Made by a program: the position numbers and the translations under genes. This document shows positions 1 through 7,800 of a stretch of DNA of 64,000 bases, piece after piece (position 1 is the stretch's first letter; each line of letters opens with the position of its first letter). A model generated the notes under the pieces. That model worked only from the letters and a program-made list of their open reading frames with translations. It did no database searches and was not told the origin of the DNA. Origin of the DNA: CAISCU01 sp051861545 (GTDB lineage: Bacteria > Bacteroidota > Bacteroidia > UKL13-3); the NCBI GenBank assembly GCA_051861545.1, contig JBIMKP010000002.1:128421-192420 (forward strand), read 5' to 3'.

Positions 1-450
1 CATGTCGGTCAGGTCTATCTCTTGAAATGCTTTGACTACTCTGAAAAGGATGTCCGTTTTCGGGTCGTCCATGCGGTCAATTTGGTCGTCAAAATTGAAA
101 TACTCAATTATTTCCCTTGCACTTGTTGAAAAGCCATTGATGTAGTTTCTGAGATTTATTGCAACATTATCAGAGTCAGCAATTAGTTTGTCAAAGTTGA
201 ATTGGCTTCTATTGTGAAAGTTGAAACCTGCAATTTTATTGAGAGCAATGTCTTTGGCACTTTCTTTCAATGAATCCACTTTTGGTAAGTAGTCCAGTAC
301 TTTCTGTTTGGTCGGTTCGAGCACACAGTCTAGTCTTCTCAGCACTGTCATTGGTAGAATTACCTTTCCATAGTCAGACTGTTTATAGTCACCTCTCAGT
401 AATTCTGCTACTCTCCAAATCAGGTCTGCTTTTTCTTTAAAATTCTTCAT
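1..450 (-). CDS. hsdM: Type I restriction-modification system DNA methyltransferase subunit M, N-terminal part (runs off left edge)
   Basis: The reverse strand from an ATG at 450 stays open to the window edge, giving 150 codons that begin MKNFKEKADLIWRVAELLRG and continue with YKQSDYGKVILPMTVLRRLD. This is the characteristic HsdM N-terminal helical domain, which in type I systems contacts the specificity subunit HsdS. The SAM-dependent adenine methylase domain (NPPF motif) lies outside the window. Known role: HsdM2S methylates the host recognition site, and with HsdR it restricts foreign DNA. No earlier in-frame start is evident. The stretch has more C/G-rich codons than the genes to its right, which hints at horizontal acquisition. 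hsdS and hsdR, if present, are to the left. Confidence 0.88.
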   Translation of the reverse strand, partial: MKNFKEKADLIWRVAELLRGDYKQSDYGKVILPMTVLRRLDCVLEPTKQKVLDYLPKVDSLKESAKDIALNKIAGFNFHNRSQFNFDKLIADSDNVAINLRNYINGFSTSAREIIEYFNFDDQIDRMDDPKTDILFRVVKAFQEIDLTDM

Positions 451-499
451 TTATTGTTTTTTATCTTTTTGTCAATGATAATACTTTGTTTCTGTCGAG

Positions 500-607
500 C
501 GTTGGCAAAAATTCAAGCTCTTTTGGTTTTTTTGTTTGGGCTTTGTGTGTCGGCAAAAACCAAATGTGCTTGAATGTGCGGTGGCTCTTTTTTCATGTTG
601 CCTAACG
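500..607. repeat. Long imperfect palindrome between hsdM and the GNAT gene
   Basis: Nested inverted arms: CGTTGGCAA (500-508) pairs with TTGCCTAACG (598-607, one bulged T); TTCAAGC (512-518) with GCTTGAA (568-574); TTTGGTTTTT (522-531) with AAAAACCAAA (555-564). The size and the GCCTAAC box recall integron attC sites. However, the GTT and AAC ends point the opposite way from attC, so I call it only a palindromic element of unknown type. Confidence 0.6.
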
Positions 608-684
608 TGTAGTTTCCCTCAGCATTTTTAATTTTACCGAATTCGGTATAATTAATATCAGGAAGACAGTTTTAATAGCAGAAT

Positions 685-1236
685 TTACCTTCGGATTAAT
701 TCCTTCTCCATCAAAGAAAATATAATTGAATCTTCATAAACATTGTTTATGAAATAGTGTTCTCTAAGTAATCCTTCAAGCAAAAAACCTCTGTCTATTA
801 AAAGCTTTTGGGAAGCAAAATTCTCTTTACTAGTTAATGCTTCTATTCTATGGAATTTCAATTCATCAAAACCATAACACAAAACCTCATATAAGGCTTC
901 TTTCATATAACCTTTGCCCCAATTGTTTTTGTCGTGAATTACATAACCAATTTCTGCTCTGTCGTGTTTAGTTGCAATGATATGAAACCCGCACCAGCCA
1001 ATGGTTTTCTGACTTGTTTTTTCTATCAAATGAAAGATACAAAAACTCCGATTGTAGGATGTTAAGCCTTCTTTAAACATCTGAGTTTCCTTTGTCATGG
1101 CCTCATCGCTTTCATGACCAAAAAACTCTTTTTGTTCTGTTTCATTCAAATGGGTAAACACATATTTATGCAGTTCAGGATCCATTTTTCGGAGCAATAA
1201 ACGCTTGGTTTCAATATGAAAGGCAGTATCTAACAT
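685..1236 (-). CDS. GNAT-family N-acetyltransferase (RimJ/RimL-like)
   Basis: A 183-aa single-domain protein of typical length for the GNAT_3 (RimJ/RimL) group. The N-terminal beta strand TKRLLLRKMDPELH is followed by the acetyl-CoA binding region EIGYVIHDKNNWGKGYMKEA (about residues 98-117), where the W-G-K-G-Y-M turn is the pyrophosphate loop. The C-terminal part carries the usual IEALTSKENFASQKLLIDRGF motif. These enzymes transfer acetyl from acetyl-CoA to an amine on a protein N-terminus or small molecule; the substrate here is unknown. The start lies 2 bp past the stop of the upstream lipoprotein gene, so the two are probably cotranscribed. Confidence 0.85.
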   Translation of the reverse strand: MLDTAFHIETKRLLLRKMDPELHKYVFTHLNETEQKEFFGHESDEAMTKETQMFKEGLTSYNRSFCIFHLIEKTSQKTIGWCGFHIIATKHDRAEIGYVIHDKNNWGKGYMKEALYEVLCYGFDELKFHRIEALTSKENFASQKLLIDRGFLLEGLLREHYFINNVYEDSIIFSLMEKELIRR

Positions 1237-1238
1237 GA

Positions 1239-1880
1239 TTATAATTTTGAAACACTACCCGAGCCATTGATATGTTCTTCCACTTCTGGACTGCCACTAT
1301 AATCTACATCTCCTGAGCCATTTAAATCAACTTTTAGTTTTTTTGTAGCATGAATTTCTACAGAACCACTTCCGTTTAATTGAACTTCTGCTTCAAGTGA
1401 TTTCATCTTTGATAATAAAATATCTCCAGAACCATCTAAATTGATATGGCATTCGTTGGCTACCCCTTTTAGTTCAATATCACCTGAGCCACTTAAAATG
1501 CAGTAAAGTTTATTGTATTCCCAATTCTCATTACTTTTAATGGTACCACTTCCATTCAGTTTGATACTATTGATTGGTTCTGGTGTAAAAATGGTGATTT
1601 TAGAATCCAAATTACTACTCAAAAATATTCCCGATTCTCTATCTATTTTTAATATACCATCAGCTACTTCAAGTTGGATTTTGTTTATGAAATTTTCTCC
1701 ATCCTGAATGATGATTTTATAAGAATCTGATTTTTTAATTTCAACATCAAAATTGCTGCCGATTTCAATTTCTTCAAATGCATCAAGGTCTTTTTCTTCT
1801 GTTACTAATTTGCCAGAATTGGGTTCACAAGATATTAAGCTCAAAGAAAAGAAAACAAGGGTATAGATTAGTTTTTTCAT
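1239..1880 (-). CDS. GIN-domain (DUF2807) lipoprotein, putative adhesin head
   Basis: 213 aa. An N-terminal lipoprotein signal peptide (MKKLIYTLVFFSLSLISCEP) has its lipobox Cys at residue 18. The rest is a beta-helical DUF2807/GIN domain, visible as six regularly spaced G-S-G turns (LNGSGTIK, LSGSGDIE, LDGSGDIL, LNGSGSVE, LNGSGDVD, INGSGSVS), one rung every 20-25 residues. The family is common in Bacteroidota and described as a putative autotransporter-adhesin head domain; its biochemical function is not established. Probably anchored in the outer membrane. It leads an operon-like pair with the GNAT gene. Confidence 0.85.
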   Translation of the reverse strand: MKKLIYTLVFFSLSLISCEPNSGKLVTEEKDLDAFEEIEIGSNFDVEIKKSDSYKIIIQDGENFINKIQLEVADGILKIDRESGIFLSSNLDSKITIFTPEPINSIKLNGSGTIKSNENWEYNKLYCILSGSGDIELKGVANECHINLDGSGDILLSKMKSLEAEVQLNGSGSVEIHATKKLKVDLNGSGDVDYSGSPEVEEHINGSGSVSKL

Positions 1881-1914
1881 GATTAATTATTTCAAATGAA
1901 AGATATAAAAATTA

Positions 1915-2589
1915 TCAATCATTTTGATTTAATTTTTTCAAAGAAACTAAATGACTCAACAATACAAGCGGAACTATCAACCCTGGTAATAAGGTAAAAG
2001 GATATTTAAACACACCAATATTGGCTTGCTCAAACGACAATTGTTGCAAGGGAGTTGGAGCTGCTAATACTGCTGTAATAACAATATTTGCTAAAAAAAT
2101 CAATCCTATATAATTCCAAATTATCAATGGTTTGGTTGATTTTAATTTGTTTTTAGCTACTAAATAAATCACAATAAGCGAACTGAATCCTATTAAAATA
2201 TCAAGGTTTGTTCCTTCAAAGGTCATGAGTTTTGGAACCAAATTTTGTAAGTACAATCCCCATAAACAGAACTCAACTAAAATACGAACGGGGTGTATCC
2301 ATTGAAGTTTATTGGCATTGATTTTGTTTCTGATTTCAATCCCTTTTTTATGGAAAAATAGGAATAATATCGCCAAAGCATTTGGTCCAATTAACAGAAG
2401 AAATCTAGGTGGTAAAACCATTGTTACTTCATAAAATCCAGTAGCTGTAATCAGTAACTGTAAGATTGTCCAAATTAAAATAATAGGTAAAGCCCATTTG
2501 ATTTTGCTAAAGCTGATAAAAACAATAAACAAGCTATAAGCTATACAAACAAAAAATAGGGGAGTAGTAAAGTTGATGAAGTTTTCCAT
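1915..2589 (-). CDS. Polytopic membrane protein of unknown function
   Basis: 224 aa with about six or seven hydrophobic segments, for example LFFVCIAYSLFIVFISF near the start, ALPIILIWTILQLLITATGF, LLLIGPNALAILFLFF, an amphipathic cytosolic stretch KKGIEIRNKINANKL, then three or four more helices ending in TLLPGLIVPLVLLSHLVSL. No catalytic motif is recognised. It lies 34 bp upstream of the GIN-domain lipoprotein on the same strand, so they may be cotranscribed. The family cannot be named from the sequence. Confidence 0.7.
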   Translation of the reverse strand: MENFINFTTPLFFVCIAYSLFIVFISFSKIKWALPIILIWTILQLLITATGFYEVTMVLPPRFLLLIGPNALAILFLFFHKKGIEIRNKINANKLQWIHPVRILVEFCLWGLYLQNLVPKLMTFEGTNLDILIGFSSLIVIYLVAKNKLKSTKPLIIWNYIGLIFLANIVITAVLAAPTPLQQLSFEQANIGVFKYPFTLLPGLIVPLVLLSHLVSLKKLNQND

Positions 2590-2661
2590 GGTTTAATTTT
2601 AAGCAAAATAACAAGCTTAAGTTTTTAAACTACTTTACAAATGGCAAGAAATGGAAGCTTT

Positions 2662-3324
2662 TTAGTAATCATCTTCATCCAGTTCACTTTCAAAACTTTT
2701 CCTGAATCCAATAATTCTGTCTGATTTTCCGATATTTTCTTTGATGCTTGAAAAGTTTATCTCATTCAATAACTGAATTTTTGTTTTTAATTCTTCTTCA
2801 CTTAATAATTTAATTTTATAAAGCCAGATTAAATCATTGTACTGTTGCTCATATGGTATGAAATCATTTAATGAAGTATATTTTTCTATTAGATATAACT
2901 TTCTCTTTTCATGTATTAAATTGATAAAATTATCAACTTTATTTCGGTACCTCGAGGAGCCAATAAAATCAATTCCTGATGTATTATCATGGTTTAATAA
3001 AGTAAAAGTATTTTTTCTGGTTAAAATGAAAACCAAGTAAAAAATAGCACATGAAACAAAATGGAAAACTTCAGCACCATTGCCAACTTTACCTCCATTC
3101 ATTCTGTTTATAAATACAGATATACCAATAATCAGGAATAAAATAGATAAGCTTATCCAAATGAGATTTCTTGATTTTTGGATACTTGTTTTTGTTCCTA
3201 TTTCTTCAAATTCAACAAAATATTCAGAAGATGATGTAATGCCTTTTTGAGTTACATGTACGCCATCCTCCATTATTTTAAAAATCCGACGATTAAAATT
3301 GGTATCGTATTGTTTTAATTCCAT
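2662..3324 (-). CDS. Hypothetical protein with two transmembrane helices
   Basis: 220 aa, not recognised. Residues 1-50 are polar (MELKQYDTNFNRRIFKIMED) and may form a small beta domain. Two hydrophobic helices follow (LIWISLSILFLIIGISVFI and VFHFVSCAIFYLVFIL, about residues 54-100). A charged C-terminal domain has a helical hairpin-like stretch (NDLIWLYKIKLLSEEELKTK). The helix-loop-helix near 155-190, with LYKIKLLSEEEL, resembles short SHOCT-like C-terminal modules, but I would not assign it. It lies 27 bp downstream of the Crp-like regulator on the same strand. Confidence 0.65.
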   Translation of the reverse strand: MELKQYDTNFNRRIFKIMEDGVHVTQKGITSSSEYFVEFEEIGTKTSIQKSRNLIWISLSILFLIIGISVFINRMNGGKVGNGAEVFHFVSCAIFYLVFILTRKNTFTLLNHDNTSGIDFIGSSRYRNKVDNFINLIHEKRKLYLIEKYTSLNDFIPYEQQYNDLIWLYKIKLLSEEELKTKIQLLNEINFSSIKENIGKSDRIIGFRKSFESELDEDDY

Positions 3325-3351
3325 GTTAGAACTTTTTCCGTTTCTTCCTTT

Positions 3352-3924
3352 TTACTTACTGATTTCCTTCCTGATTCTACTCAAAGAAGTATCAGTAATT
3401 CCTAAATAACTTGATAGGTATTTCAAAGGAACTTGCTCTATTAAAAAGGGTTTATTTAAAATTAATTGTTGGTAGCGCTCTTCGGCTGTAGTAGTGATAT
3501 GCGATAACATTCTCCCTTTTAAATTAGCAAATCCCTGTACCAGCATACTTCTTCCAAATTCCCTGAATTGTGGGTATTCATGAAATAGTTTATTCATGGT
3601 TTCAAATGATATCCATTTACATTCTATTTGTGTTAGTGCTTGAAAGTTTTCTTTTGATGGACATCTTAAAAAGAAGGATTGTACTTCAAAAACCATGTCT
3701 CCTCCGGTATAAAATTGGGTGCTGATTTCATTTCCATCGGTATCAATTGCAAATGACCTGATAAGGCCGGATTCAATGAAATAATAGGCATCTGAAACTT
3801 CATTTTCTTTCAGAAGAAATTCGTTCTTATCAAATGTTTTTGATTGAAATTGATGCTCAATAATTGAACTTAATTCTGTAGAGAAAAAGCCACTTTTAAA
3901 AAGTTTATCTCCAAGCTTTTTCAT
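3352..3924 (-). CDS. Crp/Fnr-family transcriptional regulator
   Basis: 190 aa. Residues about 25-115 form a cyclic-nucleotide-binding beta-roll (EFLLKENEVSDAYYFIESG, then STQFYTGGDMVFEVQSFF). The C-terminal 45 residues carry a compact helix-turn-helix (EQVPLKYLSSYLGITDTSLS). This Bacteroidota subgroup has the usual ALTQIECKWIS strand but no canonical cAMP-contacting R-S/T pair that I can identify, so the ligand is unknown. The ATG follows directly on the stop of the upstream EEP hydrolase gene (TAAATG), indicating translational coupling. Confidence 0.85.
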   Translation of the reverse strand: MKKLGDKLFKSGFFSTELSSIIEHQFQSKTFDKNEFLLKENEVSDAYYFIESGLIRSFAIDTDGNEISTQFYTGGDMVFEVQSFFLRCPSKENFQALTQIECKWISFETMNKLFHEYPQFREFGRSMLVQGFANLKGRMLSHITTTAEERYQQLILNKPFLIEQVPLKYLSSYLGITDTSLSRIRKEISK

Positions 3925-4776
3925 TTATTTTCTAGGTAATTCAAAGTTTACAATAACAGGAAAATGATCTGAAGGAAAACGACCATTTGGCTTTTCAATC
4001 AGCACTTCATATCGGTTAACTATTTTGATTTCCTTTGAGAGAAATATATAATCTATTCGTGCTACTGCGGGTTCGTCAACTTTAAAACCATTAAATGTAC
4101 CTGCTTGTGTTTGTAATACTTTTTTAGCAACTGTTTTGGCATCTTGAAAATTATCTGCCAAAACCCTAATTCCTTCTGTGCCTTCTTCCATATTTAAATC
4201 ACCCATCACTACAACTGGCAGGTCTTGTGAGTTGAATTCCCTGGTTTTTTGTATTATTAGTTTCGCACTGTTTTCTCTAGCCATTTCACCAACATGATCA
4301 AAATGTGCGTTGAATACCCAGAACGATTGCATTGTTTTAATGTCTTTTAAAAGTGCATAGGTGCAAATTCTTGGCAAAGCAGCATCCCAGCCAATGCTAA
4401 TTTCATTGGGTGTTTCGCTTAACCAAAACTGACCACTTCTAACAACTATAAATTTGGTAATATTATAGAAAATGCCTGAAAACTCTCCTTTTCTCATTCC
4501 ATCATCTCTTCCTCCGCCAATGGGTCTGTAGTTTTTCAGATTTAGTTGAATATAATCCATTTGTGAAGCCAATGCTTCCTGAACTCCAAAAAAATCAGGC
4601 TTTTGATTTTGAATTTGTTTGATTAAAAAGTCTTTTCGGATACTCCATTTATCTTCACCATCATTCTCGTTGGCATAACGAATATTGTAGGTTAAACAAG
4701 TATAGTTTTGGGCTTGAAGATCTTGCATCAAACCTAAAAGAAAACAAATAAGTAAAGTTTTTAATAAGCTATTCAT
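3925..4776 (-). CDS. Secreted endonuclease/exonuclease/phosphatase-family hydrolase
   Basis: 283 aa with a signal peptide (MNSLLKTLLICFLLGLMQDLQAQ). EEP-fold motifs appear in order: LTYNIRYAN (Asn for metal), FGVQEAL (metal Glu), WVFNAHFDH (catalytic His region), VVVMGDLNMEEG (GDxN) and IDYIFLSKE followed by PSDHFPV (SDH catalytic His). The set is complete, so it should be an active phosphodiesterase or phosphatase. Periplasmic members of this group resemble sphingomyelinase/DNase I-like enzymes; the substrate is not predictable. A promoter lies just 4 nt upstream of the ATG, and the Crp-like regulator is coupled downstream. Confidence 0.88.
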   Translation of the reverse strand: MNSLLKTLLICFLLGLMQDLQAQNYTCLTYNIRYANENDGEDKWSIRKDFLIKQIQNQKPDFFGVQEALASQMDYIQLNLKNYRPIGGGRDDGMRKGEFSGIFYNITKFIVVRSGQFWLSETPNEISIGWDAALPRICTYALLKDIKTMQSFWVFNAHFDHVGEMARENSAKLIIQKTREFNSQDLPVVVMGDLNMEEGTEGIRVLADNFQDAKTVAKKVLQTQAGTFNGFKVDEPAVARIDYIFLSKEIKIVNRYEVLIEKPNGRFPSDHFPVIVNFELPRK

Positions 4777-4780
4777 GTTC

Positions 4781-4809
4781 CAAATATATAAAAAGAAAGC
4801 CTCTTCAAA
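4781..4809 (-). promoter_or_regulatory. Bacteroidota-type promoter for the EEP hydrolase operon
   Basis: On the minus strand the -7 box TATATTTG (4788-4781) is preceded by TTTG (4809-4806) with a 17-nt spacer. The ATG at 4776 begins only 4 nt after the -7 box, so the transcript may be leaderless. The -33 box sits in the loop of the upstream terminator hairpin. Confidence 0.6.
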
Positions 4810-4826
4810 TGAATGAAGAGGCTTTC
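4795..4826 (-). terminator. Intrinsic terminator of the giant T9SS cargo gene
   Basis: GAAAGCCTCTTCA pairs with TGAAGAGGCTTTC across a 6-nt loop. On the minus strand the stem is followed by a T-rich tract (TTTTT). It lies 21 bp after the stop codon at 4847. Confidence 0.85.
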
Positions 4827-4846
4827 CTTAATAATCGTATTTTGAA

Positions 4847-7800
4847 TTAGTCTTTAGTAAACCTCAACGATTTGCTATGACCTTCTGAGTATATCATCAA
4901 AATATACATTCCTGAACTTAAATCTGAAACATCGATACTTGAGATATTCGATTTTTTCAAAGATTTACCATCCATGCTCATAATTTCAGCAACAAATGAA
5001 CTGTTGTTTTTACTGCTGATATTTAATATTGAACTTGTTGGTACTGGGTAAATAGTCCAGTTGTTATCTGCATTTACAACATCTATTCCTGTAGCTCTGT
5101 CTCTAATGATTTTAATTCCAAACACTTGGTTGGCTTGTAAAGAATCAACTGAATCATAAGCTCTAACTGTCCATTTTAATTCCAATGAATCACCTTTAGC
5201 AATTCCATTTGAAGCCAATACAGCATCAATAGCATTTGATGTTAAGGTTAATGCACTTGCTTTACCGTTGTTATCAGAATTGATTCTTAATAATTCAGGA
5301 TTTAATGATGTATTAGTAGAAGCAATCCATTTGTAAGAGGCAACATTATTCGATGCGTTCCAAGTAATGCTTACTGGCGTATTATCACCTTCTTTAACTA
5401 TTAATCTTGCTCCATTTGATGGAGTTAATAAATTAAATGCATTTAAAGGATTTGCTCTCACCAATTTGATGTTAAATACATTACTAGCTTCTAATGAATC
5501 AGTAGCATTTTCGAAAGCATAAACTGTCCATTTTAATTCAACTGAATCACCTTTTTGAATACCTAATCCAGCTAAAATACCATCAACCAAACCTGAGTTT
5601 AAAGTTAATACCGTATCAGTTCCTGCTTTATCGGATGCAACACTTAATAAAGAGTTAGTGAAAGTTCCGTTTAATGGAGTAGCTTTCCATTTGTAGCCAA
5701 TTGCAGCTTGTGATTTGTTCCATGTTGCTTGGATAATATCAGCAGCACCTTCTTTAACTGCAACTCTTGAATTGTTAAGTGGACTAACCAATGCAAATGG
5801 AGTTAATACCGCAGCTCTTTTTAAAGTTAAGTTGAAAGTATTATTGCTCATCAATGAATCGTTGTTTGCACTGTATGCATAAACTGTCCATTTAGTAGCA
5901 ATTGAATCTCCTGCTTTTAATCCTAAACCAGCTAAAACTGTATCTATCTGACTATTTCTAAGTGAGATATATGTATCTTTTGCCATTGCAGGTATTGTTA
6001 ATACAGGAGCAGAGAAGTTTCCAGAAGGAACATCTAACATCCATTTATATGAAACAGCTTTGCTTGAGTTATTCCATTCGATTATAACGTTTGTTGAGTT
6101 GTTTGATTTAGTTGTTAAAACTGCATTATTAGCAGGATTTAATAAGTTAAACATGCCCAATTGAATAACACTAGGAGTAATGTCTTTTTTTCTTACAGCA
6201 TACAATTGGTAACCTGTAGCACAATTAGCAGCAGGTGAACTACAGAATTGAGCTAGAATTCCTTCAAATACGAAATCACCATTAGGAATTTTAAGAGCTG
6301 GAGCATCGTCAATTTCAGTATCAGCAGAAGCTAAAATTCTTAGGATTGTTGTGTCTCCGGCAGTGCTTCCATCATAAACTGTAACATTTGAACTAGCAGT
6401 GAATGTTCCTTTTTGAATGCTGTTTAATCCAACAACTTTCACCAATCTACTTTCATACATTTCACCTTGTTGGTTAATTTGTTTTAATGTTAATTCAATA
6501 GGTGCAGGTACACTTGTAGTTCCTAATTTAATAACTGTATTCGTGTTAGTATAAACTCCACTTGCCAATTGAATTTGTGCATAGTTGTTAAAGTCGTTTC
6601 TTGGTCCTAGGACTTCAACGCTATCTCCTTCTTGTAACAAATTATTTGTAATTGCATTTACCATATCACCAGAAGATTGACGAACACCAATTCCAGCAGT
6701 TGCATCTTGGATATAAATGAACCTTCCATAAGCACGAGTTACAACTCCTCGTATTCTTACCATTGTTGGAGCAGTTATTGCTCTTGCAGCAGCAATACTT
6801 ATAGCAGGATTGGTCTCAGGGAAGATTCCATCTCTTCTTGCATTTAATAACTGAATTCTTGTATCACCTAATAAGTTTGTATCTCTTACCGCATAAGCTG
6901 TAGTGTTATGTTTCGCATACATAAAATCAGCAAAAGCATCTTGTTCAGTTCCATTGGCTTGGAATCTTGCATACATAGAATCTTTTAATGCTGTATCTAA
7001 ATTGATTCTGTTGAATCCGTTTGCAGGGAAAGGATAGTTATCACCACCACCAGCTAAAAAGTCTAAAGTAACCAATTTAAATACTTTTGTAGTATCACCA
7101 TATAATTGACCATTTCTAACTACTGTATCTGTTCTTGCACCTAAACTGTCTAAAACAACCAATGAACGAATTCTGCTTCCTCTAGTCAATGTGGTATCAT
7201 AACTAAATTGAATTCCACCAACTTGTGGGAATTGTCCAGGAGTAGCACCAGGTATTGTAGCTGAAACGCCATGTTCAACAATTCTTCTTAATCCTGCAGC
7301 ATTTACGCTTAAGATAGAAAGTTTGTTATTGAAACGTAATGAGTTTTCAATATCAAGTTGACTGATATCACCTGTCATTTTGTTCGCACCAGGATTTGCA
7401 GCAGTTGGTCTTAATTCAACCAAACTACCAGCAGCATATACTTCACCAATAGCAGAACGAATTCCACCACCATTTTTAATTGAAATTTTTACAGTTGGGT
7501 CAACTCTTCTAGCAACCCATAAGTTTGCATCTGAAGATACATTTCCTAAATTAGACTCTTCTGTTCTTACTGCATTTCTTCTACCTTCTAAGAACACATT
7601 TGTTCTACCAAATTTATTGCTATCTTTATTGTTGATGACATTTCCTATTGCAGAAGTTAATGTTCTTACTAAAGCACCTTTTGTACCTGCTGTGAAAGCT
7701 GTTGCATAATTTCCGTATAACGATGTAACCATTGCACTATCAGCTGCATAAGCACCATTGATAACGCTGTTTAACATCGAAGGAATAATTACTCCTGCTG

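Noticed and set aside
500..607. Integron attC site
   Set aside because: The box GCCTAAC is present, but both ends read GTT...AAC outward-in, the reverse of the RYYYAAC...GTTRRRY layout, and no integrase or second site is seen.
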